Program-made: the position numbers and the translations under genes | From: Actinomadura rupiterrae | GTDB taxonomy: Bacteria; Actinomycetota; Actinomycetes; Streptosporangiales; Streptosporangiaceae | Length of the DNA stretch: 64,000 nt | Assembly: GCF_024172125.1 (NCBI RefSeq) | Contig: NZ_JAMZEA010000006.1 | Coordinates: 124,001-188,000, forward strand | Reading direction: 5' to 3' | The notes under the pieces: generated by a model | What the model was told of the DNA's origin: nothing | Database searches by the model: none | The model's input: the letters and a program-made list of their open reading frames with translations, nothing else | Shown: piece after piece, positions 8,277 through 17,373 of the stretch | Layout: every line of letters begins with the position of its first letter | Position numbering within the stretch: the stretch's first letter is position 1

Positions 8277-8963
8277 TTGTCAAGACCACAGCCGAAACGC
8301 GTTCGCAAGTCGCCCGAGGAGCGCCGCGCCGAGATCGTCGCGGCCGCCTCGGCGATCGCGCTGGCCGAGGGCCTGGAGTGCGTGACGCTGCGGCGGGTGG
8401 CCGACGAGCTGGCCGTCCGGCCCGGGCTGATCAGCCACTACTTCCCGGTCACCGAGGACCTGGTGGCCGAGGCGTTCGGCGACGCGGCGTCGGCGGAGCT
8501 GGACGACCTGATCCCGGCCGTCCGGCCCGGGGGCGCGGTGAGCCACCTCGCGCGGTTCTTCGCGCTCACGTCCGGGCCGCGCTACGACGGCATGAGCAGG
8601 CTCTGGCTGAACGCCCGGCACCTCAGCCGCTACCGCGACACGCTGCGCGAACGCGTCAACCACCAGGAGTTCCTGTGGCGCGAGCGGCTGGCGGCGCTGC
8701 TGCGCGACGGCGACGCCGCCGGGGAGTTCCGCGCGCCCGAACCCGAACTGACCGCCATGCGCGTCCTGGTCGTCATGGACGGCCTGGCCTCGCATGCCAA
8801 CACCGGCCGCGACGTCCATCCCGACCCCGTCAAGCGGATGGCCGCCGCGACCGCCGAGCGCGAGCTCGGCCTCCCCGAGGGCCGCCTCGCCGCTCCCGTC
8901 CCGTCCCCCTCGACGCCGCCCTCGACGCCGCCTCCGGCGTCCCCTTCGACCGCTCCCGCCTGA
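8277..8963 (+). CDS. TetR/AcrR family transcriptional regulator
   Basis: A repressor of about 228 residues with an N-terminal TetR helix-turn-helix (AIALAEGLECVTLRRVADELAVRPGLISHYF, read in parts; recognition helix around RPGLISHYF). The C-terminal ligand domain resembles the BetI-like group. The extreme C-terminus is a Pro/Ser/Thr-rich tail (PSTPPSTPPPASPSTAPA) with no predicted fold. GGGAGG at 8267-8272 lies four bases before TTG 8277 and one base before GTG 8274, so I favour TTG 8277, though GTG 8274 is possible. It is divergent from the NCS1 permease and ureohydrolase genes, and followed 28 bp later by an amidohydrolase gene. It probably senses a substrate of this locus. Confidence 0.85.
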   Translation: MSRPQPKRVRKSPEERRAEIVAAASAIALAEGLECVTLRRVADELAVRPGLISHYFPVTEDLVAEAFGDAASAELDDLIPAVRPGGAVSHLARFFALTSGPRYDGMSRLWLNARHLSRYRDTLRERVNHQEFLWRERLAALLRDGDAAGEFRAPEPELTAMRVLVVMDGLASHANTGRDVHPDPVKRMAAATAERELGLPEGRLAAPVPSPSTPPSTPPPASPSTAPA

Positions 8964-8991
8964 CCTGCCCCACCACCCCACGGAGAGTTCC

Positions 8992-10611
8992 TTGCAGCCC
9001 GACCTCATCCTGCTGTCCGCCCGGCTCCTCGACCCGCTGACCGGCGGCCTCCTCCCGCACACCGCGCTCGCCGCGGGCGGCGGACGGATCACCGCGCTCG
9101 GCGACGACCGCGAGATCCGCGCCCTGGCCGGACCGGCGACCACGGTCGTCGACGTCCGCGGGGCCGTCGTCACGCCGGGCCTGGTGGACGGGCACATGCA
9201 CCCGCTGTCCGGGGCCGAGCGGACGATGGGCGTGGACCTCTCCGGATGCGAGGACCTCGACGCGGTCCGCGCGGCCCTGGCGCGGGAGAAGGCCGCGCTC
9301 GTGCCCGGCGCGTGGCTGCGCGGTTGGGGACTCGACCCGAACGCCTTCGGTGACCAGCCGGTCGGCACCGCCGCGATCGGGCCCGTCCTCGCGGACGTGC
9401 CCGCCGCGATCGACCTGTTCGACGCGCATTCCATGCTGGCCAGCCCGCGCGCGCTGGAACTCGCGGGCATCGACGGGCCGCGCGGGTTCGCGCAGGCGGC
9501 GGAGATCGTGTGCGACGAGGCGGGCCGTCCGACCGGCCTGCTGCTGGAGGACGCGGCGTGCGAGCTGATCGAGGCCGTCATGCCTCGTCCGTCCGCCGAG
9601 GAGGTCCGGGAGCGGGCCGCCGGGGTGCTGCGCGCGATGGCGGCGGCGGGACTGACCGGCGCGCACGCGATGGACGCCAACGGCGACAGCCTCGCGCTCT
9701 TCGCCGCGCTGGACGAGGCGGGCGAGCTGCCGATGCGGTTCCGCGTCCTGCCCTGGTGCCAGCCCGGCGCGGACGCCGAGGAGGTCGCGGGCCTCGTCCG
9801 CCTCCAGGGGACCGGCGGTGAGCTGTGGAAGGTCGCCGGGGTCAAGCTGTTCATGGACGGCACGATCGACAACGGGACGGCGTGGCTCGAACGCCCCGAC
9901 TGCCACGGCGAGTCCACGCACGCCTTCTGGCCCGACCCGGACGTCTACACCCGGATCATCGCGGAGCTGCACCGGCACGGCGTCCCGACGGCCACCCACG
10001 CGATCGGGGACGCGGCCGTCCGGCACGTCCTCGACTCGGTTGAAAAGGCGCAGGCCGAGCGGCCCGGTCCGCGGCACCGGATCGAGCACATCGAGACCGT
10101 GCCGGACGGCACCGTGCGCCGGTTCGGCGAGCTCGGGGTCGCCGCGTCCATGCAGCCCACGCACTGCACCGAGTACACCCGCGCCGACCACACCGACAAC
10201 TGGTCGCGCCGCCTCGGCGAGGAGCGCGCCTCGCACGCGTTCCGCTGCCGCGACCTGTGGGACGCGGGGGCGAGGGTCGTGCTCGGCTCGGACTGGCCGA
10301 TCGCGCCCTACTCACCCACCGGGATCATGGCGGGCGCGCGGCACCGGCGGCCGAGCCGCGACCTGAGCCGGCCGCCGCACGGGCCGTCCCAGGCCCTCAC
10401 CCCGCTCCAGGCCCTCCAGGGCTACACGCTCACCCCGGCCTGGGTCGCGGGCGAGGAGGACCGCGCCGGACGGCTCGCGCTCGGCCACCGCGCGGACCTG
10501 ACCGCCTTCGCCGCGAACCCGCTCACCGTCGCCGACGAGGACCTGGCCGGGCTCCCGGTCGTCCTCACGGTGACCGATGGCCGCCCGACCTTCCGCGCGG
10601 ACGACCTCTAG
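8992..10611 (+). CDS. Amidohydrolase family protein (YtcJ-like)
   Basis: A 539-residue metal-dependent hydrolase of the amidohydrolase-3 group. It has the N-terminal beta-sandwich, then GLVDGHMHP (the His-x-His metal pair). Later come GVKLFMDGTIDNGTAW (position of the bridging Lys), the metal His in THAIGDAAV, HRIEHIETV, and GSDWPIAPYSP carrying the catalytic Asp. These enzymes hydrolyse amide, ester or ring bonds of varied small molecules and substrates cannot be told from sequence. TTG 8992 is preceded by GGAGAG four to five bases upstream and gives the usual family N-terminus (PDLILLSARLLDP). It is probably cotranscribed with the TetR before it. A second member of the family lies at 29923-31557. 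Confidence 0.87.
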   Translation: MQPDLILLSARLLDPLTGGLLPHTALAAGGGRITALGDDREIRALAGPATTVVDVRGAVVTPGLVDGHMHPLSGAERTMGVDLSGCEDLDAVRAALAREKAALVPGAWLRGWGLDPNAFGDQPVGTAAIGPVLADVPAAIDLFDAHSMLASPRALELAGIDGPRGFAQAAEIVCDEAGRPTGLLLEDAACELIEAVMPRPSAEEVRERAAGVLRAMAAAGLTGAHAMDANGDSLALFAALDEAGELPMRFRVLPWCQPGADAEEVAGLVRLQGTGGELWKVAGVKLFMDGTIDNGTAWLERPDCHGESTHAFWPDPDVYTRIIAELHRHGVPTATHAIGDAAVRHVLDSVEKAQAERPGPRHRIEHIETVPDGTVRRFGELGVAASMQPTHCTEYTRADHTDNWSRRLGEERASHAFRCRDLWDAGARVVLGSDWPIAPYSPTGIMAGARHRRPSRDLSRPPHGPSQALTPLQALQGYTLTPAWVAGEEDRAGRLALGHRADLTAFAANPLTVADEDLAGLPVVLTVTDGRPTFRADDL

Positions 10612-10650
10612 CCGGGAAAAGGGGTTGTGCGGCGGGCTAACGTTGTGATC

Positions 10651-11661
10651 ATGGAATTTCGACGGGTGGGGACCAGCGGGCTGCGCATCAGCGAGATCGT
10701 CTTCGGCAACTGGCTGACGCTGGACGGCCAGATCGACCGGGACGCGCAGGTCGCGTGCATCAGGGCCGCGCTCGACGCCGGGATCACCACGTTCGACACC
10801 GCCGACGTGTACTCCCTGGGCGCCGCCGAGGAGGTGCTCGGGCGCGCCCTGGACGGCGTCCGGCGGTCGTCGGTCGAGATCGCGACCAAGGTGTGCCTGC
10901 CGGTCGGCGACGGCCCCAACGACAGGGGGCTGTCGCGCAAGCACGTCACCGAGAGCTGCCACGCCTCGCTGCGCCGCCTCGGCACCGACTACGTGGACCT
11001 CTACCAGGCGCACCGGTTCGACGACGAGACCCCGCTTGAGGAGACCATGCGGGCGTTCGCCGACCTCGTGCGCCAGGGGAAGGTGCTGTACGTCGGCGTC
11101 TCGGAGTGGACGGCCGAGCAGATCGAGCGCGGCCACGCGCTGGCGGCGGAGATGGGCGTGCCGCTCATCTCCAACCAGCCGCAGTACTCGATGCTGTGGC
11201 GCGTCATCGAGGCCGAGGTCGTCCCGGTGTCGGAGCGGCTCGGCCTCGGGCAGATCGTCTTCTCGCCCGTCGCGCAGGGCGTCCTGACCGGCAAGTACCT
11301 GCCGGGCGGCGCCGCGCCGGAGGGGTCGCGCGCGACCGACCAGCGCGGCTCCCGGTTCGTCGGCCGGTACATGTCGGACGCGGTGCTGGAGGCCGTCCAG
11401 CGGCTGCGCCCGCTCGCCGAGGACGCGGGGCTCACCATGGCGCAGTTCGCCGTCGCGTGGACGCTGCGGAACCCGGCGGTGTCCGGCGCGATCATCGGCG
11501 CGTCGCGGCCCGAGCAGGTCGCCGAGAACGCCGCCGCCGCGGGTGTCCGGCTCTCCGACGAGACGATGAAGCGCGTGGACGACGTCCTGGGCGACCTGGT
11601 CGAGCGCGACCCGGCCAAGACCGCCGACCTGTTCAACATCATGCCCGCCTGGCGCCGCTGA
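10651..11661 (+). CDS. Aldo/keto reductase
   Basis: A 336-residue NADPH-dependent aldo/keto reductase, close in layout to the potassium-channel beta-subunit/AKR group. The catalytic tetrad positions are visible: Asp and Tyr in FDTADVYSLG, Lys in IATKVCLP, and His in LYQAHRFDD. The nucleotide-binding end is IIGASRPEQVAENA. ATG 10651 gives the standard family start MEFRRVGTSGLRISEIVFGN; a GTG at 10627 would add eight residues without family support. It starts 40 bp after the amidohydrolase stop and may be read through from it. A stem-loop overlaps its 3' end. Confidence 0.88.
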   Translation: MEFRRVGTSGLRISEIVFGNWLTLDGQIDRDAQVACIRAALDAGITTFDTADVYSLGAAEEVLGRALDGVRRSSVEIATKVCLPVGDGPNDRGLSRKHVTESCHASLRRLGTDYVDLYQAHRFDDETPLEETMRAFADLVRQGKVLYVGVSEWTAEQIERGHALAAEMGVPLISNQPQYSMLWRVIEAEVVPVSERLGLGQIVFSPVAQGVLTGKYLPGGAAPEGSRATDQRGSRFVGRYMSDAVLEAVQRLRPLAEDAGLTMAQFAVAWTLRNPAVSGAIIGASRPEQVAENAAAAGVRLSDETMKRVDDVLGDLVERDPAKTADLFNIMPAWRR

Positions 11662-11697
11662 CCTCGGACTCCGACCTCGGGTTTCAAGCCGAGGTCA
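11659..11697 (+). terminator. Stem-loop after the aldo/keto reductase gene
   Basis: CCGAGGTC at 11689-11696 can pair either with GACCTCGG at 11673-11680 (8 bp, loop of 8) or with TGACCTCGG at 11660-11668 (9 bp when extended to A11697). There is no U-run, as is common for actinobacterial terminators. The two mutually exclusive partners are unusual and could be simple duplication of the left arm. Confidence 0.5.
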
Positions 11698-11763
11698 GCG
11701 GCCGTTGAGGAGACGGCCCGAGCTTTAGGATGGCGGCATGACGTCGCGCGCAGGGCTGCCGGG

Positions 11764-12402
11764 GTGACCGCCGGCGAGGCGCCGGACGACGCGTCCGACG
11801 CGGACGGGCCCCGGCGGCGGCCGGGCGGGCGGAGCGAGCGCGTCCGGCGGCAGGTGCTCGAAGCGGTGCAGGCCGAGCTCGCCGAGCGCGGGTACGACGC
11901 GCTCACGATGGACGCCGTCGCGGCGCGCGCGGGCGTGCACCGGGCCACGGTCTACCGCCGCTGGCACGACATCGGCGGCCTGCTCGCGGACGTGTTCGAC
12001 GCGGCGCGCGACGACGACTGGCGGCCCGCCGACACCGGGTCGCTCCAGGGCGACCTGACGGCGCTGAACCTGGAGAGCCAGACGGCGCTGACCGCCCGGC
12101 CGCCGCTGGTGTCCGCGCTGATCGCCGCGTCGTTCCGGTCCGACGACGCGGCGCGCGGCGTCCGGAACCTGTGGGAGGACCGGTACGCGCGCTGCGAGGT
12201 CATCGTCGCGCGGGCGGTCGGGCGCGGCGAGATCCCGGCCGGTACCGACGCCCGGAGCCTGCTCATCGCGGCCACCGCGCCGGTCTACCACGAGCTGGTC
12301 CTGCTGCGCGCGCCCGCCGATCCGGGCCTGCCCGAGCACGCGGCGAGGACGGCCGTGCTCGCGGCGCGCGCCGGTGCGTTCACCGGGCCGGGGACGTCCT
12401 GA
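11764..12402 (+). CDS. TetR/AcrR family transcriptional regulator
   Basis: A 212-residue one-component regulator. The helix-turn-helix spans about residues 25-70 (ELAERGYDALTMDAVAAR, then AGVHRATVYRRW). The C-terminal half is of the type annotated as TetR_C with TRP/W-containing helices (NLWEDRYARCEVIVARAV). GTG 11764 is the only start that keeps the N-terminus; no strong ribosome site is present. It is isolated: the upstream neighbour ends with a stem-loop and the downstream gene has its own GGAGG. The target is unknown, with no obvious dyad found in the 100 bp upstream. Confidence 0.8.
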   Translation: MTAGEAPDDASDADGPRRRPGGRSERVRRQVLEAVQAELAERGYDALTMDAVAARAGVHRATVYRRWHDIGGLLADVFDAARDDDWRPADTGSLQGDLTALNLESQTALTARPPLVSALIAASFRSDDAARGVRNLWEDRYARCEVIVARAVGRGEIPAGTDARSLLIAATAPVYHELVLLRAPADPGLPEHAARTAVLAARAGAFTGPGTS

Positions 12403-12484
12403 CCGAAAGGCGCGTCCTGCCTCTTGCGCGGCGCCCCGCGCGTACGTGAAACTCTCTCGCATTCGCCGGACACGGAGGTGCGCG

Positions 12485-14365
12485 ATGCGGGTGCGGCTCG
12501 ACATCATGGCGGGTGCCGTCGTCCTCCTGGACGTCGTCCGGGTCTTCCTGCCGTCCCTGATCACCGTGGTAGGCGACGCCGGGAGCACCCCGGCCGAACT
12601 GATCGGCCTGTACGCGCTCGTGTGGTTCCTCGCCGCGTTCGCCGCCGCGCCGTTCGCGCGGATCGGCACGGCCGCGGCCGTCCTGCTGCTGGCCTGCCGG
12701 GCGGCGTTGCAGTTCACCGACGGCGGGACGCCGCAGGCCGCGATCTCCAGCATCGGACTCCTCGCAGGGCTGTGCTGGCTGGTCGCGTCGGCCGCGAAGG
12801 CGCCCGATGCCCGTCCGGTCGCGAACGGTTTCATCGCCGGGCTTGCGGTGTCGGGCGTGCTGCACGCGGCGCTCGGCGGCATCGACCTGGTGTGGCGGGA
12901 CGGCGTGTGGCCGTGGCTCGTCCTCGCGCTCGAACTGGCCGCCTTCGCCCTGACCCTGCGTCCCGGCGCCGGCGCGTCCGGAGACCAAGCGCAGGATGCG
13001 GGTGCGCTGGGCGGGCGGGTCTGGTGGACGTTCGGACCCGCGCTCCTGCTGTGGGGCCTGTACACGGGCAGCACCTCGCATGCCCAGGCCAGCACGGACG
13101 GCGCGACCTGGGCGGCCGTCGTGGTCGCGACCGGCGCGGTGCTCTCGGTCGCGGTCGCCGAACGGCCCGCGTTCTGGACGCGGCATCCCGCGGTGCCCGG
13201 CGTCGTGCTCGTCCTGTCGGCGCTCGGGTTCGCCTTCGGGCGCGTCACGGCGGGCGGGATCCACGGCGTCTCCCCCGCCTGGACGCTGTTCGCGCAGGTC
13301 GCAGGCCAGTTCGCGCTGGCCGGATGCCTCGGCTGGGCCGCCCGCTCGTCCGGCCGCGACCGGGCCACGAGGCGCGGCCTCGCCACCGCGACCGGGTTCC
13401 TGGTCTTCGTCGTGCTGTTCTTCGCCTACTACTCGGCCTATGACCTCGGCATCCCGAACCGCTGGGTGCCGGTGGCGGCGGCCGTCGTCGTCGCGGCGGT
13501 CTCGTTCGTCCGCTCGGAGCGGCAGGCGTCATCCGTCCGGTCGGAGCTACAGGCCCAAGAGGGACGGCAGTGGGGCGTGCTCGCCGCCAGTGTGGCGGGC
13601 GCGCTGCTCGTTTCGCTCGCCGCGGCCTGGCCGGGCTCGGCGTCCTGGACTCCGGCTCCCGGCGGCGGGCTTCGCGTGGCCGCCTACAACCTGCGCATGG
13701 GCTACGGCATGAACGGCACGATGACGGTCGAGAAGCAGGCCAAAGCGCTGCGGTCGCTGCGTCCGCACGTCGTGCTGCTGAGCGAGGTCGACCGCGGCTG
13801 GTTCCTCAACGGAGGCCGCGACCAGCTGCGGCTGATCTCCGACCGGCTCGGCCTGAAGCCGCTGTGGGCGCCCGCCGGGGACGAGGTGTGGGGCGACGCG
13901 CTGCTCACGGACCTGCCGGTCGTGACCGTCCGGAACCACGTCCTGGTGAAGGGCGGGCCGACCGGCGCCGAGGCGCTGGAGGTCGGCGTCCGCTGGCAGG
14001 GACGGACCGTCACGTTCATCGCCACCCATACCCAGCCCCCGGACGGCTGGACCGACCTCGGCCAGGCGACGCAGCTCGCCCGGATTGCGCGGACGGCCGC
14101 CGCGACGGGCACCCCGGTCATCCTGGGCGGCGACCTGAACATGCAGCCGAGCGACCGCGCCTTCCAGATCCTCCAAGGCGCCGGCCTGAACGACGCGTTC
14201 GCCTCCGTCCGGCCGTTCAAGACGTATCCGGCGGGCCGGAACCCGACCGACCAGCTCGACCACATCTTGACGACGCCGGGGCTGACTGCCCGCGACGCCG
14301 TCAAGCTGGCCGTCCCCTACTCCGACCACCTCCCGGTCGCCGTCACCCTGACCGGCGTCCGCTAG
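12485..14365 (+). CDS. Membrane-anchored endonuclease/exonuclease/phosphatase protein
   Basis: A 626-residue fusion of an N-terminal polytopic membrane region (about ten helices, residues 1-380) and a C-terminal EEP catalytic domain (about 390-626). The EEP motifs are complete: RVAAYNLRMGYG (Asn), VVLLSEVDRGW (metal Glu), IATHTQPPDGW, ILGGDLNMQPSD (Asp/Asn), QLDHILTT and YSDHLPVAVTL (catalytic His). EEP enzymes cut phosphodiesters in nucleic acids, inositol lipids or sphingomyelin. With a membrane anchor, a lipid or cell-wall phosphodiester is plausible but not shown. GGAGG six bases upstream fixes ATG 12485. It is convergent with a phospholipase C gene whose stop is 26 bp away. Confidence 0.85.
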   Translation: MRVRLDIMAGAVVLLDVVRVFLPSLITVVGDAGSTPAELIGLYALVWFLAAFAAAPFARIGTAAAVLLLACRAALQFTDGGTPQAAISSIGLLAGLCWLVASAAKAPDARPVANGFIAGLAVSGVLHAALGGIDLVWRDGVWPWLVLALELAAFALTLRPGAGASGDQAQDAGALGGRVWWTFGPALLLWGLYTGSTSHAQASTDGATWAAVVVATGAVLSVAVAERPAFWTRHPAVPGVVLVLSALGFAFGRVTAGGIHGVSPAWTLFAQVAGQFALAGCLGWAARSSGRDRATRRGLATATGFLVFVVLFFAYYSAYDLGIPNRWVPVAAAVVVAAVSFVRSERQASSVRSELQAQEGRQWGVLAASVAGALLVSLAAAWPGSASWTPAPGGGLRVAAYNLRMGYGMNGTMTVEKQAKALRSLRPHVVLLSEVDRGWFLNGGRDQLRLISDRLGLKPLWAPAGDEVWGDALLTDLPVVTVRNHVLVKGGPTGAEALEVGVRWQGRTVTFIATHTQPPDGWTDLGQATQLARIARTAAATGTPVILGGDLNMQPSDRAFQILQGAGLNDAFASVRPFKTYPAGRNPTDQLDHILTTPGLTARDAVKLAVPYSDHLPVAVTLTGVR

Positions 14366-14391
14366 CGAACCGTCATCGGACCTCGGACCGG

Positions 14392-16500
14392 TCAGGCGTT
14401 GACCGGGCCGGGGTCGCTGGTGCTCGGACGGCCGTTCTCCAGGTGTCCGGCGTAGCGGCGAAGGTAGGCGCCGGAGCTGATGCTGATGTCGTACCAGCCC
14501 TGCGTGTCGGACGCCTTCCAGTGGAAGACGTGCGTGGCGTGCGGGTGCAGCGTGTACTTCTTGGTCTCGCGGGTCCGGTCGTAGGCGTTGGTCGCCGTCA
14601 CCTCGATCGGGGTGCGGCCGGTGTTGCGGAGCCGGACCATGACGCGGGCCTGCTTGTCGTGCGAGAACTCGGCGACCAGCGGCGTCGCGGTCTCCCCGGC
14701 GAACTCGCACAGCGAGCCGTTCGGGCCGTAATAGGCCAGGTGGTAGGCCTTGCCGACCGTCCAGTGGTCGGAGACGGAGTCGCGCGCGGCGACCGCGTAC
14801 CGGCGGGGCTTGGAGCCGGACGCGAGCCGGTCGTAGACGTAGAACGCCGCGCCCGCCCTGCCCCGGTTGTCGAACTCCAGCGCGAAACGGCCCGCCTTGC
14901 CGGGCACCTCGTTGACCAGCAGGTCGTAAGGCAGCGGACGCGCCGGACGCACGCCCTTCTCCTGCGCGGGCATCGCCTGCGGCGTGGACACCTGGTACGG
15001 CTTGCCCTTGGACGCGGGCGGCGCCGGCACCGGGAAGGCCACCGGACGCGGGTCCACGCCCTTGGAGAAGTCGAACGCCGAGGTCAGGTCGCCGCAGACC
15101 GACCGCCGCCACGGGCTGATGTTGGGCTCGCCGATCCCGAAGCGCTTCTCCAAGAAGCGCAGCACCGAGGTGTGGTCGAAGGTCTCCGAGCACACCCAGC
15201 CGCCCCGCGACCAGGGCGAGACGACCAGCATCGGGACGCGCGGGCCGAGCCCGATCGGCTGCTTGCCGCCCGGGTCCGCGCCGGGCACGAGCGGGCCCTT
15301 CTCACCGGGGTACTTGTCGAGGTCGATGAACTCGTCGTCCAGGTGGGCGGTCAGCGCGCGGGACAGCACGCCGCCCGCGTCCGGCGCGCTCGCGGACGGC
15401 GGCATCGGCGGGACGACGTGGTCGAACAGCCCGTCGTTCTCGTCGTAGTTGATGAGGAAGACCGTCCGGCCCCAGACCTCGGGGTTCGCGGTGAGGGCCT
15501 CCAGCACCTTGTTCAGGTAGTAGGCGCCGTGCGTGGACGTCGAGGACGGGTGCTCGGAGTACATCGACGGCGGGACGATCCACGTCACCTGCGGCAGCCG
15601 GCCGTTCTTCACGTCGTCGGCGAACTCGGCGAGCGTGTGGGTCGAGGCGCCCTTGTCCGGCAGCGGGCCGGACGCGCCCTCCTGCCGCTGGTACCGGTGG
15701 AAGAACTCCAGCGAGTTGTCGGTGAAGTTGTCGGTGGCGTCGCCGGGGATGCCCGTGCCGCCCTGGTACAGCTTCCAGCTGACCCCGGCCTTCTCCAGGC
15801 GCTCGGGGTAGGTCGTCCAGGTGTAGCCGTTGGTGCCGTTGCGCTCCCACAGGCCCGGGCCGTTCGGCTTGTCGCCGAGGCGGTTCTGCGCGTCGATCGT
15901 GCCCGTCCACAGGTAGATGCGGTTGGGCGCGGTGTCGGCGTGGACGGAGCAGAAGTAGGCGTCGCACACGGTGAACGCCTCGGCGAGGGCCCAGTGGTAC
16001 TGGATGTCCTGCCGCTGGACGTACCCCATCGTCAGGACGTCCTGCTTCTGGTTCACCCACTCGTCGTAGCGGCCCTCGTTCCAGGCGAGGTGGCCGCTGC
16101 TCCAGCCGTGGTTGGTGCCGGGGATGGCCTCGGTGTGCTCCTGCGGGTCCACGTACCAGGGCAGCACCTCGGCGGCGCTGTCGGCGAGGCCGCGCGAGTG
16201 GTAGTTGCCCGTGCGGACCTTGGCGGCGGGCTGGTTCCAGACCGGGCGGCCGTTCGGCAGCAGGTGCGGCCGCGGGTCGCCGAAGCCGCGCACCCCGCGC
16301 ATGGTGCCGAAGTAGTGGTCGAAGCTGCGGTTCTCCTGCATCAGGATGACCACGTGCTCGACGTCCTTGATGGTGCCGGTGCGGCCGAGCGCGGGCATGG
16401 CCAGCGCCCTGGACACCGCCGGCGGGAACGCCGTCAGCCCCGCCGCGGCCGTGCCGGCCCCCATCAGCTGCATGAACCGCCGCCTGTCCAGCGTGGCCAC
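14392..16500 (-). CDS. Tat-exported phosphocholine-type phospholipase C
   Basis: A 702-residue enzyme of the phosphoesterase (acid phosphatase/PLC) superfamily, the bacterial phosphocholine-hydrolysing phospholipase C group. The N-terminus LDRRRFMQLMGAG is a twin-arginine signal followed by a hydrophobic core ending near SRALA. Active-site segments are ILMQENRSFDHYFGTMRGVRGFGD, TAPNRIYLWTGT, and NYDENDGLFDHVVPP. The C-terminal region carries two all-beta repeats (GRAGAAFYVYDR, and VRLRNTGRTPIEVTATNAY), as in the family. GTG 16500 follows GGGAGG by four bases; ATG 16521 is an alternative seven codons earlier. It would act outside the cell, releasing phosphocholine or a related head group. Confidence 0.9.
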   Translation of the reverse strand: MATLDRRRFMQLMGAGTAAAGLTAFPPAVSRALAMPALGRTGTIKDVEHVVILMQENRSFDHYFGTMRGVRGFGDPRPHLLPNGRPVWNQPAAKVRTGNYHSRGLADSAAEVLPWYVDPQEHTEAIPGTNHGWSSGHLAWNEGRYDEWVNQKQDVLTMGYVQRQDIQYHWALAEAFTVCDAYFCSVHADTAPNRIYLWTGTIDAQNRLGDKPNGPGLWERNGTNGYTWTTYPERLEKAGVSWKLYQGGTGIPGDATDNFTDNSLEFFHRYQRQEGASGPLPDKGASTHTLAEFADDVKNGRLPQVTWIVPPSMYSEHPSSTSTHGAYYLNKVLEALTANPEVWGRTVFLINYDENDGLFDHVVPPMPPSASAPDAGGVLSRALTAHLDDEFIDLDKYPGEKGPLVPGADPGGKQPIGLGPRVPMLVVSPWSRGGWVCSETFDHTSVLRFLEKRFGIGEPNISPWRRSVCGDLTSAFDFSKGVDPRPVAFPVPAPPASKGKPYQVSTPQAMPAQEKGVRPARPLPYDLLVNEVPGKAGRFALEFDNRGRAGAAFYVYDRLASGSKPRRYAVAARDSVSDHWTVGKAYHLAYYGPNGSLCEFAGETATPLVAEFSHDKQARVMVRLRNTGRTPIEVTATNAYDRTRETKKYTLHPHATHVFHWKASDTQGWYDISISSGAYLRRYAGHLENGRPSTSDPGPVNA

Positions 16501-16657
16501 CGAACCTCCCACTGCTCGCATTCCGCCCAAACGGAAAGGATCATGGCAGGAACGGACCGCGTCCTCCCAGGTCGGTGCGGCATCCAGGGCGTGAACAGAC
16601 GGCGGCCGGAGCGTGGCCGCCGCGCCCGGTCCGGCGCGCCGGGGTTTGCCGACTCTT

Positions 16658-16671
16658 ACCTTGCGCAAGGT
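16658..16671. promoter_or_regulatory. Perfect 14-bp palindrome ACCTTGCGCAAGGT
   Basis: ACCTTGCGCAAGGT is an exact dyad in the 249-bp gap between the phospholipase C gene (starts 16500, minus) and the EF-hand gene (starts 16750, plus). It lies 158 bp before the former and 79 bp before the latter. It resembles operators of MerR- or TetR-type proteins, but no cognate regulator is adjacent. Confidence 0.45.
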
Positions 16672-16749
16672 CGACGATCAAGGCTATCGCCGCAGGTCAG
16701 GGGGTAGCGCTAGGGATGGCAACGCGTCAGACAACATGATGGGGGACAG

Positions 16750-17373
16750 ATGAGTTCGTCCAGACGCCAGGAGCCGTCCAGCCGCAAGGACCGGTCGGGG
16801 CGCAAGGACCGGTCCGGCCGCAAGCAGCGGTCCGGCGGCGGCGGCGCGCCGTACGACGCCAAGCTCGGCGACCGGTTCGAGACGTTCGACCGGAACCGCG
16901 ACGGGGCGATCTCCCAGCGGGACTTCGAGCTGATGGCCGACGGCATCCTGCGTGCCTGCGCGCAGAACCCGAAGTCGCCGAAGGGGCGCGCGCTCCAGGA
17001 CGGGGCCCGCCGCTACTTCGAGGAGCTCGCGCGCATCGCGGACAACGACCGGGACGGCAAGATCAGCCGGGCCGAGTTCCTGGCCGCCGCCCAGGACACG
17101 CTGAAGTCGGGGCAGCACGGCTTCGAGAGCTCGCTGCGGCCGTGGGCCGAGGCGGTCATCGCGGTCGCCGACCGCGACGACGACGGCCGGGTCTCGGTCG
17201 ACGAGTGGACGCAGGTCCTCACCGCCATGGGCGCGGACCGCCAGCAGGCGTCGTCGTCGGCGCGCGGGCTCGACACCGACAGCGACGGCCACATCAGCAC
17301 GGCCGAACTGCTCGCCGAGGCGCGCCGGTTCTACATCTCGGACGAGCCGGTGGACGTGTTCACGGCTCGATGA
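16750..17373 (+). CDS. EF-hand calcium-binding protein with four EF-hands
   Basis: A 207-residue calmodulin-like protein. Four canonical EF loops begin at Asp47 (DRNRDGAISQRD), Asp98 (DNDRDGKISRAE), Asp141 (DRDDDGRVSVDE) and Asp175 (DTDSDGHISTAE). Loops 2-4 have Glu at position 12; loop 1 has Asp. The layout matches actinobacterial calerythrin/sarcoplasmic-type calcium-binding proteins. The first 30 residues are basic and made of a six-residue repeat (RKDRSG, RKDRSG, RKQRSG) that looks disordered. No signal peptide is present, so it is an intracellular calcium buffer or sensor. GGGGGA precedes ATG 16750. Its stop overlaps the start of the next gene (ATGA), which implies a shared mRNA. Confidence 0.88.
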   Translation: MSSSRRQEPSSRKDRSGRKDRSGRKQRSGGGGAPYDAKLGDRFETFDRNRDGAISQRDFELMADGILRACAQNPKSPKGRALQDGARRYFEELARIADNDRDGKISRAEFLAAAQDTLKSGQHGFESSLRPWAEAVIAVADRDDDGRVSVDEWTQVLTAMGADRQQASSSARGLDTDSDGHISTAELLAEARRFYISDEPVDVFTAR

